Source: DATJHM01 sp035493895 (GTDB taxonomy: Bacteria; Chloroflexota; Ktedonobacteria; Ktedonobacterales; Ktedonobacteraceae). Taken from it: a stretch of DNA of 21,019 bases. Both the position numbers and the translations under genes were made by a program. The notes beneath the pieces are model-generated. The model was not told the origin of the DNA. It saw nothing but the letters and a program-made list of their open reading frames with translations, and ran no database searches. The stretch is taken from positions 1-21,019 of the forward strand of contig DATJHM010000229.1 in assembly GCA_035493895.1 (NCBI GenBank). The letters run 5' to 3'. Below are positions 8,013 to 15,838 of this stretch, one piece after another; position 1 is the first letter of the stretch; each line of letters starts with the position of its first letter.

Positions 8013-9806
8013 TCAGCTCGGCGGATGATTTGACTTCAGTTCGTCTTGCCAGAGAGAGCGCATTTCGGGGCTGGTTTGCAGGAGTTCGTCCAGGGGGCCC
8101 TGAGCGGCGACAGAGCCATCTTGCATGACAATAATAGAATCGGCGCGGCGCAGGGCACTGCGGCGATGCGAGACAACGAGGCAGGTGGCGATATTGTTCT
8201 GTATGGTAGCGGACGAAAAGAGCTGCTCCCAGAGTGTATGCTCAGTCTCGACATCCAGAGCGCTGGAGAGATCATCGAAGACGTAGAGTTCCGGCGTACG
8301 GACGAACATGCGAGCGGCGGCTGTACGCTGGATCTGGCCGCCGGAGAGTTTCACCCCCTTGCGTCCCACTAACGTCGCCAGCCCCTGCTCCATCGCGGCC
8401 AGATCGGGCTCCATGACAGCGGCGCGTACAGCGGCCAGGAGATCGACCTTCTCTTCAGGGAGACCGAGGAGAATATTGTCCTTGAGCGTTTCGCTGAAAA
8501 GGAGCGGCACCTGAGCGGTATAAGCGCTGCGCGGGGGCACGAAAAACGTGGCAGGCTGCTCAACAACATCGCCGTTCCAGTAGATCTCCCCGGCCTCTTT
8601 CGCCAGCAAGCCAAGCAGCACACGCAGTAGCGTCGTCTTGCCCGAGCCGATGCGTCCCGTCACCACAGTAAATGAGCCACGGGGGAGAAAAAGATCGACC
8701 TGATTGATGCCGTGGTTGGTCCCCGGGTAGTGATAGGTCAGGCCTTTCGCCTCGAGAGATTGAAGATGATGCGCAGTTGTCTTCACCTGATAGGGTACCT
8801 CTGGAAGAGGGCCGTGCATCGTCAGCGGAGTATAGGCAACCAGGCTGCTCACAGGTGCGCCCTGTAAAAGAACCAGCATGCGCTCGAACGAGACCTCAGA
8901 TTGTTTGAGCGCCGTAATCGTCGTCCCGATACGGTTCGTCAGTTGAGTCAGCGAACTGAGATAGTAAGAGAAGAGCGCGAAATCGCCAATCGTAAAGACT
9001 TGCTGATGCATCGATTGAGCGGCGAGTAGCAGAATAATGCCCATGCCCAGATTCGTCGTATTCGAAAAGAAGGCCGAGAGCGAGGAATTAAACACCTCCT
9101 CGCGTAAGGTAGCGTGTCGGCGCACATTGTTGAGGCGGGTAAAATGCGCGATTACACGATCCTCTGCGGTCGCCAGCTTGATCGCCTGCACAGCGCCAAA
9201 CAGCTCCCCGAGAAAGTCCGTGACATTGCTGGTTGCGGCGCGGCTGATCTGGCGATAGCGGCCAATGCGCTTCAGAGCGATCTGGGCAGTGGCGACCACC
9301 GCTGCGAGAGGCAGAAAAACCACGAGCGTCACAAGAACGTTGATGTGCAACATGATTACCAGAGAAATGGCACCGAAGACCGCGAAACTGAAGAGAAAAA
9401 CCAGCGCATCCAGCAACGTCGTAATCTGATCCACATCATCGCGAAAGCGACTGATCGCTTCACCAGGAGAGCCGGGAACCGCCTGAGCGCCGGGATGCTC
9501 CAGGATACGCTCAAAGAGATTCTTGCGCAACAACGTCCCCACCGTCACCACAAACGTACTCTCAAGTGCGATATCCGCAAAAACGAGAGCGGCGCGCGCC
9601 AGTGAGAGTCCCATCACCAGAGCAATCAGGCCCCAGACGCCAGCAGTCGCCGGGGCATGCATCGTCAGCGTATTAAAAAATGCCTGAAAGACCAGACCAA
9701 CCGCCTGAGCGTACAGACCGAAAATGGACGTGCGCAGCAAAAACGTCGGGAAGTAGAGCCAGGGACGGAACCACATCAAACGCCAGACACAACGCCAGAT
9801 TTTCAT
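8013..9806 (-). CDS. ABC exporter half, degenerate-site subunit
   Basis: 597 residues: a type IV ABC exporter membrane domain of six helices (about 15-305), then an ATPase domain (about 350-590). Motifs: Walker A GRIGSGKT (384-391), Q-loop Q432, signature LSGGQ (487-491), Walker B LYVFDD (508-512) and H-loop H547. The catalytic Glu after the Walker B Asp is replaced by Asp (D512), which is typical of the non-catalytic subunit of heterodimeric exporters such as the TM287/288 and BmrC/BmrD type. Its ATG overlaps the TGA of the upstream ABC gene (ATGA, 9803-9806), so the two are translationally coupled and should assemble together in the cytoplasmic membrane. The substrate is unknown; drugs, lipids or peptides are all possible. 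Confidence 0.93.
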   Translation of the reverse strand: MKIWRCVWRLMWFRPWLYFPTFLLRTSIFGLYAQAVGLVFQAFFNTLTMHAPATAGVWGLIALVMGLSLARAALVFADIALESTFVVTVGTLLRKNLFERILEHPGAQAVPGSPGEAISRFRDDVDQITTLLDALVFLFSFAVFGAISLVIMLHINVLVTLVVFLPLAAVVATAQIALKRIGRYRQISRAATSNVTDFLGELFGAVQAIKLATAEDRVIAHFTRLNNVRRHATLREEVFNSSLSAFFSNTTNLGMGIILLLAAQSMHQQVFTIGDFALFSYYLSSLTQLTNRIGTTITALKQSEVSFERMLVLLQGAPVSSLVAYTPLTMHGPLPEVPYQVKTTAHHLQSLEAKGLTYHYPGTNHGINQVDLFLPRGSFTVVTGRIGSGKTTLLRVLLGLLAKEAGEIYWNGDVVEQPATFFVPPRSAYTAQVPLLFSETLKDNILLGLPEEKVDLLAAVRAAVMEPDLAAMEQGLATLVGRKGVKLSGGQIQRTAAARMFVRTPELYVFDDLSSALDVETEHTLWEQLFSSATIQNNIATCLVVSHRRSALRRADSIIVMQDGSVAAQGPLDELLQTSPEMRSLWQDELKSNHPPS

Positions 9807-11578
9807 ACCAGTACCTCCTGTAGCTCCGTCTGCACGAGTTGGGCGAAACGCGAAGAAGAATCGGCGAGGAGAGTGGTGCGCTCGCCGGATTCGCGAATGC
9901 GCCCCTGCTCAAGGATCACGATCTGATCGGCTCGCCTCACCGTCGTCAAACGATGGGCAATGATAATCGCCGTGCGGTTGTGCAAGAGTTTATCGATGGC
10001 GCGCTCCAGGAGTTGTTCTGTGGCGGGATCGAGACGGGACGAAGCCTCATCGAGGATCACCAGACCGGGATCAGCCAGAAAGATGCGCGTCAGAGCCAGC
10101 AACTGCGCCTGTCCCGCCGAGAGGCCACCGCCCGATTTCAGTTCAGTCTCCAGGCCTTCGGGAAGCGAATGGTACCAGTCGCCCAGGCCCAGATCCTGCA
10201 AGACCGCTTCAATGCACGCATCGGGAATAGTATGATCAAACAGCGTCAGATTGTCGCGTACCGTGGCATGAAAGAGCTGCACATCCTGCGTCACCACGCC
10301 GATGCGCTGACGAAGATCGCGTTGCTTGAGCGTACGGATATCCTGTCCATGCATACGGATAGAGCCGCTGATGGGATCATACAGGCGCAACAGGAGACGA
10401 GTGATACTTGTCTTGCCGCTGCCGGTGCGTCCGAGCAGGCCCAATACCGAGCCGGGTTCTAAACAAAACGAGACCTGCCGCAGCACCAGATCATCGTCGG
10501 AATAGGCAAAAGAGACGTTTTCAAAGGCAACGGCGAGCGGTCCCGAGGAGGTGAAAGGAATAGTTCCATCCTGCAACGTAATCTTGAGAGCATACAATTC
10601 TTGAATACGAGCAATACTGGCTCCGACCTTCTGCAAATCATCCATCTGCTGCGTGATCAGATCAATCGGTTTCGTGAGCATCGTCGAATAGTAATATATC
10701 AGGTAGACTGTACCAATGCTGATAACATGATGCAGATAGAGATAGGTACTGACCGCAAAAGCCACCACCGTGCCCAGCGCGATCAGCAACATCGTGCCAT
10801 TCACCATCACGCTCGTCACCAGACCGGCCTTGCGTTGTGTACGTAAACGTGTACGCATCAGCTCGGTGAAGCGGCGAAGCGTATAGGCGCGGGCCCCACT
10901 GGCGCGAATATCTTCCGTGCCAGCCAGACGCTCCTCAATAAAGCTGTACGATTCCGCACTTATTTTGCGTGTTGCCAGCCAGTGAGGGACAGCGATCGTG
11001 CGTAGATTCCGCAAAGTCAGGGCCGCAACCAGCACAAACAGGCCGAGGGCCAGCCCGACGCGCCAATCGACTTGAAAGAGCAACAGCAACACACCCAGGA
11101 GAAGTATGACATTGCCAAGGACTTGAATGATCAGTTGCGAGAAGAAATTAGAAAGAATAGTGACATCCCCGTCGAGACGATCAATCATCTCGCCGGGCGT
11201 GTGCAGATTGTGAAACGGCATGTCAAGTTGGAGACAGTGTTGCGCGAGATCGGCGCGTAAAGCGTTGGTGGCAGTCCAGCCAACGTTGGTGCTGACGTAG
11301 GTTGAGGCAACGGTCAGGCCCTGCGAAATGAGCGCAATCACGAAAAAAAGGAGAGCCGAGCCAAACAATGCCGGGCTTCCTTGCGATGAAAGAGCAGTAT
11401 CAAGAAACGACTTCAAAATTTGCGGGTTAAGCAGTTGTAAAGCAATATTCGTCAGCAACACGATAGCAAGCAATACGACCCGCATCAGTTGTGGCTTCAG
11501 ATAGGTTACCAATAAGTCAGCATACTGCTTGAGAGAGATCTGCAAGGGGAACCCACGCTCTTTCCAGTGTACTGCCAT
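9803..11578 (-). CDS. ABC exporter half, catalytic subunit
   Basis: 591 residues: a six-helix membrane domain (about 28-310) and an ATPase domain (about 348-580). Motifs: Walker A GRTGSGKT (383-390), Q-loop Q431, signature LSAGQ (486-490), Walker B LVILDE (506-511) with the catalytic E511 present, and H-loop H542. The signature has Ala where Gly is canonical, and this motif faces the altered Walker B of the partner, so both changes fall in the same composite ATP site. The pair is therefore a heterodimer with one active and one degenerate site. This is the first gene of the pair. The ATG at 11578 lacks a clear ribosome binding site, so the true start is uncertain. The peptide secretion locus at 12342-15591 runs divergently. 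Confidence 0.93.
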   Translation of the reverse strand: MAVHWKERGFPLQISLKQYADLLVTYLKPQLMRVVLLAIVLLTNIALQLLNPQILKSFLDTALSSQGSPALFGSALLFFVIALISQGLTVASTYVSTNVGWTATNALRADLAQHCLQLDMPFHNLHTPGEMIDRLDGDVTILSNFFSQLIIQVLGNVILLLGVLLLLFQVDWRVGLALGLFVLVAALTLRNLRTIAVPHWLATRKISAESYSFIEERLAGTEDIRASGARAYTLRRFTELMRTRLRTQRKAGLVTSVMVNGTMLLIALGTVVAFAVSTYLYLHHVISIGTVYLIYYYSTMLTKPIDLITQQMDDLQKVGASIARIQELYALKITLQDGTIPFTSSGPLAVAFENVSFAYSDDDLVLRQVSFCLEPGSVLGLLGRTGSGKTSITRLLLRLYDPISGSIRMHGQDIRTLKQRDLRQRIGVVTQDVQLFHATVRDNLTLFDHTIPDACIEAVLQDLGLGDWYHSLPEGLETELKSGGGLSAGQAQLLALTRIFLADPGLVILDEASSRLDPATEQLLERAIDKLLHNRTAIIIAHRLTTVRRADQIVILEQGRIRESGERTTLLADSSSRFAQLVQTELQEVLV

Positions 11579-11614
11579 AACAAAGCAGTCGCACTTCTTA
11601 TCATGTTTTAAACG

Positions 11615-11642
11615 ATCATATGTTCTCTTACTATTCTAACAA
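11615..11642 (-). promoter_or_regulatory. Candidate promoter of the ABC exporter pair
   Basis: On the minus strand TTGTTA (11642-11637) and TATGAT (11620-11615) are 16 bp apart, about 35 bp upstream of the first ABC start codon. By-eye match only. Confidence 0.4.
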
Positions 11643-12030
11643 ATTTTTCCAGGAAAAACGAGTTCGGTAAATAAATAAAGGTAACGCATTACGTATACTA
11701 TAAAGAAGACATGATACAGAAGACTCATTACCATAACGAGCTTCAAATCCACAAACCCAAAGTGCTTTCAGCGCCTCTATTACTAGTAATACTGAGCGAA
11801 TTTCTTTTTTAGGAAAGAAAAGGGAGAGAAAAATACAGCATTCCAAAGAGCCCAGTACCACATAAACAAACAAGCATCATGAGTTTATGCGTTATAATTT
11901 TACTTCTCTTCCCATTTTCACCAAAAATACACTCCTGGTAGTGATTCCTCCACCATGCACAAGAATATATAGCCGCAAGCAAGCTTGTAATGGCTGAGAT
12001 TGGACCTGACCTCTGAAGTAGCGGCTTCAT
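11631..12030 (-). pseudogene. Possible frameshifted remnant of a small membrane protein
   Basis: On the minus strand an ATG-led frame (12030 down to a stop at 11809) gives a Trp/Tyr-containing helix, a basic loop and a second hydrophobic helix (MMLVCLCGTGLFGMLYFSL). A second frame, open down to 11631, continues with IFLSLFFPKKEIRSVLLVIE and ALKALWVCGFEARYGN, again membrane-like. Joined by a single frameshift near 11810-11860 the two halves would form a protein of about 130 residues with four hydrophobic segments. I cannot name the family, and no ribosome binding site is seen. The 11579-12341 gap is otherwise AT-rich and holds nothing else I can support except promoters at its two ends. Confidence 0.3.
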
Positions 12031-12233
12031 CACACAACTGTTTTATCTCAGCCAAATGCCCGTTTTCTATGGCTGCATGAGATACAACTCTTTAGAGCTT
12101 CGCGATTTTAGAGAAAAAAAGGGCTCAGACGAGATAGACAAGCTCTACGGGAATAGATGCGTAGTATTGTGGAGCATGTTCCACTATAGGATGAAGTTTT
12201 TATAAATAAGTTAACAAATAAATTATGATATCC

Positions 12234-12262
12234 TTGATTTTATAATTTATTTTGTGTAAAGT
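12234..12262 (+). promoter_or_regulatory. Candidate promoter region of the Gly/Trp/Cys peptide gene
   Basis: TTGATT (12234-12239), a 17 bp spacer and TAAAGT (12257-12262) preceded by TGTG. A TATAAT at 12241-12246 in the same AT-rich tract is an alternative -10 box without a good -35. Either would start transcription about 75-90 bp before the precursor ATG. Confidence 0.3.
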
Positions 12263-12341
12263 TCCTATTGCGAACCTACCGTTGATGGTAGTAAGCAACA
12301 AGTCCACAGATCGTTTAGAAGAAGAAAGGGTAAGACCACAG

Positions 12342-12560
12342 ATGAACACAACAATCATAGCAGCCATTGAATTGACCGACGAAGAGTTGGGGAAAGTTAC
12401 CGGCGGATGGCGTCACGGACGCCGTTGTGGCGGCTGGGGTGGCGGCTGGGGTGGCGGTTGGGGTGGTGGCTGCGGTTGGGGCGGTGGCTGCGGCGGCTGG
12501 GGTTGGGGCGGTTGGGGCGGTTGGGGCGGCTGCGGCTGCGGCGGTTGGGGCTGGTGTTAA
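12342..12560 (+). CDS. Double-glycine-leader peptide precursor with Gly/Trp/Cys core
   Basis: 72 residues. Residues 1-22 are a double-glycine leader ending LTDEELGKVTGG, matching the consensus exactly: L-12, T-11, E-8, L-7, V-4, G-2, G-1. C39 peptidases cut after the second Gly. The predicted core (23-72) has 50 residues of only five kinds: 29 Gly, 11 Trp, 6 Cys, 3 Arg and 1 His. The basic residues are all in its first six positions; GGWG repeats follow, then GGC and GGW blocks, ending GWGWC. The ATG at 12342 is chosen because the leader begins there and AAAGGG lies 11 bases upstream; a longer TTG-initiated reading from 12252 adds no leader-like sequence. The downstream C39 exporter is the obvious partner. 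A secreted peptide, perhaps a bacteriocin, is likely; no known family is recognised. Confidence 0.85.
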   Translation: MNTTIIAAIELTDEELGKVTGGWRHGRRCGGWGGGWGGGWGGGCGWGGGCGGWGWGGWGGWGGCGCGGWGWC

Positions 12561-12606
12561 GTAAAAGTCAAACACCAGTACACTTCTGCTTTGTAAAGTA
12601 AGGAAC

Positions 12607-12644
12607 AAGCTATCATCATTCCAGGGAATGGTGATAGCTTTTCC
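12607..12644 (+). terminator. Strong hairpin between the precursor and exporter genes
   Basis: AAGCTATCATCATTCC (12607-12622) pairs with GGAATGGTGATAGCTT (12625-12640), a 16 bp stem with one G-T pair, followed by TTCC after the T-ended stem. It starts 46 bp after the precursor stop and should end most transcripts there, letting some through to the hlyD-like and exporter genes. It may also protect the precursor mRNA 3' end. Confidence 0.8.
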
Positions 12645-12737
12645 TATGTTATATACTCTGAATCAACGCCTGATTGTTTTTTTCAGGACTACTTCATAAG
12701 AGAAGTAAAAAAGTTACACGCACACAGGATCACTATC

Positions 12738-13313
12738 ATGTCGCAATCACCACGTCCACTCTTTCGAGAGCACGCACTAAAAGAATACATGCAACGCCAC
12801 GAGAAAGACACCTTACCGCGTTCTGTGGCGCCACCGACGATCATTTTTGCCTGGTTACTGCTCGTTATTGCTCTGGCCCTGGCTGGACTGGCCTGGTGGG
12901 CGCAGGTGCCAGCCTTTCTACCGGGCAATGGAATATTGCTCTTCCCGGCGAGCGGGAGTGCAGTTCAGGCAGAACAAGGAGTTGCGCTGATCCTGCTGCC
13001 TCCGAGTGCAGCAGGAAAAGTTCGTGCAGGTCTGCCAACAAAAATACAAATTGGCAATTCTCCACAACAGTTTCAACGTCCGATCACGAGAATCAGAGGT
13101 ATCCAGAGTCCACAGGCTATTCGTCAATATTATGGCCTCAGTGGAGGTACCGCGTCGTTAGTGGCACAGCCCGCGCTGGTTGCAGAGATCGACCTTCCGC
13201 CTGGGAGCGTGAATACGCAGGATGCAGGAAGCGATTTGGCGGTGCAAGTGCAAGTTGGCGAACAAAGGGTAATCTCACTGCTGCCCGGATTGAATCAGTT
13301 GATTGGAGAATAA
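12738..13313 (+). CDS. Short HlyD-like accessory protein of the peptide exporter
   Basis: 191 residues. An N-terminal cytoplasmic segment containing PLFREHALKEYMQRHEKDTLP resembles the start of bacteriocin-exporter membrane fusion proteins. A single membrane helix follows (about 36-57), then an outside domain with AVQAEQGVALILLPPSAAGKV and beta-rich sequence to the end, similar to the barrel domain of HlyD-type proteins. It lacks the long coiled-coil hairpin and clear lipoyl halves; family members usually exceed 350 residues. In a single-membrane cell no TolC contact would be needed, which could explain the small size. AGGA lies 8 bases before the ATG. The stop is 4 bases before the ATG of the C39 exporter gene, so the two are one operon and probably one complex. 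The HlyD assignment rests on layout and context. Confidence 0.75.
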   Translation: MSQSPRPLFREHALKEYMQRHEKDTLPRSVAPPTIIFAWLLLVIALALAGLAWWAQVPAFLPGNGILLFPASGSAVQAEQGVALILLPPSAAGKVRAGLPTKIQIGNSPQQFQRPITRIRGIQSPQAIRQYYGLSGGTASLVAQPALVAEIDLPPGSVNTQDAGSDLAVQVQVGEQRVISLLPGLNQLIGE

Positions 13314-13317
13314 ACGT

Positions 13318-15591
13318 ATGAGCGAGACATTCCAGCAACCGTCTCCCCCTTCTTCATATAAGGACCCACATACACAGGGCAGCACTCCAGCGCAGGGTTC
13401 AGCGCCGACAAAAAAGCGTCGTTTCGGCTCGCTCTTTCGTCGACGCGTGACGCCACTCATGCAGATGTCAGAGGTAGAGTGTGGAGCCGCCTGTCTGGCA
13501 ATGATGCTTCAGTATTATGGAAGAAAAACGAGTGTAGCGGAGATCAGTGATCGTTACGGAGTTGGGCGAGATGGCCTCTCGGCATTGAGTATCACCACAG
13601 CGGCCCGGCAATCTGGCTTGCGTGTACGTGCAATTTCGCTGCGCGAAAATGATTTCCGCTTCGTGCAATTGCCTGCAATCGTCCATTGGGAATTTAATCA
13701 TTTTTTAATCGTCGAACGCTGGACACCCAAATCAGTCGAGGTCGTTGATCCGGCCGTGGGCCGCCATACTATCAGTGGAGAAGAGTTTAATCGAGGCTTT
13801 ACCGGCATCGTCCTGATGATGGAGCCAGGGGCACAATTTGAGCGGAAATCCACACGCAACCGCGTGAATCTGTGGAGTTATGCTCGAGCATATATTCAAC
13901 GTGCGCCACAGATTCTTTTTCAAGTACTTATCGTTACCTTGCTGCTCCAGTTGCTCGGCCTGGGCTTGCCACTCCTCACAGCCATCGTCGTCGACCAGAT
14001 CATTCCATCGGGCACAACCAGCCTGCTCACCATACTGGGTATAGGAATGATATTCGTTCTGCTTGCAGAGCTTATCATTCAGATATTACGAACCTTATTG
14101 CTGATCTATCTGCAAAATCGTGTCGATACCTATATGGTGCCGTCCTTTATGGAACATCTACTGCAATTGCCGCTGAAATACTTCCAGCAGCGATCCAGTG
14201 GTGACATGCTGACACGCATTTCCAGCAATCTTACGATACGAGAGATTGTAGGAACCCAATTCATCTCGGCGATTCTGGATGGCGGCACCGTCATCCTCTA
14301 CCTGATCATTCTCTTGCAGCAAAACATACAATTTGGTCTGGTGGCACTGGGCATAGGACTGGTCCAGGCGCTTCTCCTGTTCGTGAGTCGGCGTCAGATG
14401 TTGCAACTTTCCAATCGAGAGTTAGAGACAATAGGACGTGAGCAGGGCTATACAGCAGAGATGCTAAACGGCGTAACCACCATCAAAGCAATGGGATTTG
14501 AGCAGCGAGCATTCCAACAATGGGCAAATTTCTTCAGTAAGCAATTGAACGCTACATTGAGCCGTACCTATCTTTCCTCATTGATAAGTACAGCCATGAC
14601 GACCATGAGCACACTTTCGCCGATATTGCTCCTCTGGATAGGAGCGATCCAGGTGCTCCACGGGCAGATGCAGGTAGGCACCATGATTGCGTTAAGCACA
14701 TTAGCGACCGCATTTTTAACGCCGCTGGCTTCGCTCGTGTCCAGTGGTACAGAAATCCAGATCGTCAATTCGCATCTGGCCCGTATTGCAGACGTCCTGG
14801 ATGCCGAACCTGAGCAAGAAATACAGGATAGCGAGCTGGTACAACATTTGCATGGGCAGATTCGCATGGAGCGGGTAAGTTTTCGCTACGATGCTCAGAC
14901 GCCGAACGTGCTTGAAGATATTAGCCTGAATATTGAGCCGGGACAGAAAATCGCCATTGTAGGACAGACGGGTTCGGGCAAAAGTACGCTGGGCAAACTG
15001 ATGCTGGGTCTCTATCAACCGAGCGAGGGAGAAATTTTCTTCGATGGTACGCCGCTTCAGAAGCTAAACTATCAGAGTTTGCGTGCGCACTGTGGCGTCG
15101 TGATGCAGGATAGCTCGATTTTTAGCGGCAGCATCAAGCAGAATATCACCTTTCAAGATAGCGAGATCGGTCTCAAGCGCGTTGAGCAGGCCGCGCGGCT
15201 GGCGGCACTGCATGAGGACATTTCGGAAATGCCAATGGGCTATGAGACCTTTGTGGGTGAGGGTGGAAATTCGCTCTCAGGCGGGCAACGTCAGCGACTG
15301 GCTCTGGCACGTGCTCTGGCACATGCGCCCAGCATTTTATTGCTGGATGAGGCCACCAGTGCACTGGATGTCGTGACAGAACGTCAGGTTGAACAGAATC
15401 TCAGGCAACTGGGCTGTACGCAGATTATCATTGCCCACCGTTTAAGCACGATTCGTCAGGCGGACCTGATTCTGGTGCTGGACCAGGGTCATATTATCGA
15501 GCGTGGCACACACCAGGAATTGTTGGAGCAGGATGGCTATTATGCCTACCTGATTCGCAACCAACTGGTACAACCAACAGGGCAAAGATAG
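13318..15591 (+). CDS. C39-peptidase ABC exporter (PCAT)
   Basis: 757 residues. After a Pro/Ser-rich N-tail (about 1-38) comes a C39 cysteine peptidase domain (about 42-170) with the full catalytic set: Q49 and C55 in LMQMSEVECGAACLAM, H128 in NHFLIVE, and D144 in VVDPAVG. A six-helix ABC membrane domain follows (about 190-475) and an ATPase domain (about 515-750) with Walker A GQTGSGKS (549-556), Q597, LSGGQ (653-657), Walker B LLLDE ending D677-E678, and H707. Such proteins cut double-glycine leaders and pump the core peptide out. The only leader of this type seen here is that of the 12342 precursor. The ATG at 13318 has GGAG 9 bases upstream; the TTG at 13303 is less likely. Confidence 0.96.
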   Translation: MSETFQQPSPPSSYKDPHTQGSTPAQGSAPTKKRRFGSLFRRRVTPLMQMSEVECGAACLAMMLQYYGRKTSVAEISDRYGVGRDGLSALSITTAARQSGLRVRAISLRENDFRFVQLPAIVHWEFNHFLIVERWTPKSVEVVDPAVGRHTISGEEFNRGFTGIVLMMEPGAQFERKSTRNRVNLWSYARAYIQRAPQILFQVLIVTLLLQLLGLGLPLLTAIVVDQIIPSGTTSLLTILGIGMIFVLLAELIIQILRTLLLIYLQNRVDTYMVPSFMEHLLQLPLKYFQQRSSGDMLTRISSNLTIREIVGTQFISAILDGGTVILYLIILLQQNIQFGLVALGIGLVQALLLFVSRRQMLQLSNRELETIGREQGYTAEMLNGVTTIKAMGFEQRAFQQWANFFSKQLNATLSRTYLSSLISTAMTTMSTLSPILLLWIGAIQVLHGQMQVGTMIALSTLATAFLTPLASLVSSGTEIQIVNSHLARIADVLDAEPEQEIQDSELVQHLHGQIRMERVSFRYDAQTPNVLEDISLNIEPGQKIAIVGQTGSGKSTLGKLMLGLYQPSEGEIFFDGTPLQKLNYQSLRAHCGVVMQDSSIFSGSIKQNITFQDSEIGLKRVEQAARLAALHEDISEMPMGYETFVGEGGNSLSGGQRQRLALARALAHAPSILLLDEATSALDVVTERQVEQNLRQLGCTQIIIAHRLSTIRQADLILVLDQGHIIERGTHQELLEQDGYYAYLIRNQLVQPTGQR

Positions 15592-15600
15592 ACGATAGTG

Positions 15601-15633
15601 GTTCCAGGGTCGACATAAAGTTGCTCCTGGAAC
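15601..15633 (+). terminator. Hairpin after the exporter operon
   Basis: GTTCCAGG (15601-15608) pairs perfectly with CCTGGAAC (15626-15633), beginning 9 bp after the exporter stop. No T-run follows, so it may be a weak terminator or a 3' stabiliser. Confidence 0.5.
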
Positions 15634-15696
15634 AATATTGCTCCTGTACCAACGAACAGAAGTGCATGAAAAGAAGAGTTGAAGAGAAGCATTTCT

Positions 15697-15725
15697 TTGA
15701 CTTTTCTGGATACATTCATTATAAT
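15697..15725 (+). promoter_or_regulatory. Near-consensus sigma70-type promoter of ctaA
   Basis: TTGACT (15697-15702), a 17 bp spacer and TATAAT (15720-15725). This is the best promoter match in the window. Transcription from about 15732 would give a leader of about 107 bases before ctaA. Confidence 0.8.
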
Positions 15726-15838
15726 CTGGTCAAATCCAACATCAAAGCCTGTTCCTGGTTGCGACAGGCAGTCGATGACAGTCGGTCAATCGTCGGCAGG
15801 TCGCGCAACAGACGCTTACTGGTATGGAGAGCAATTGC

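Noticed and set aside
12252..12341. TTG-initiated extension of the peptide precursor
   Set aside because: It adds 30 residues with no leader features; the double-glycine leader is complete from the ATG at 12342.
12315..12608. Minus-strand Ala/Thr/Pro-rich frame opposite the precursor
   Set aside because: It is the antisense shadow of the Gly/Trp codons; no start signal or family match.
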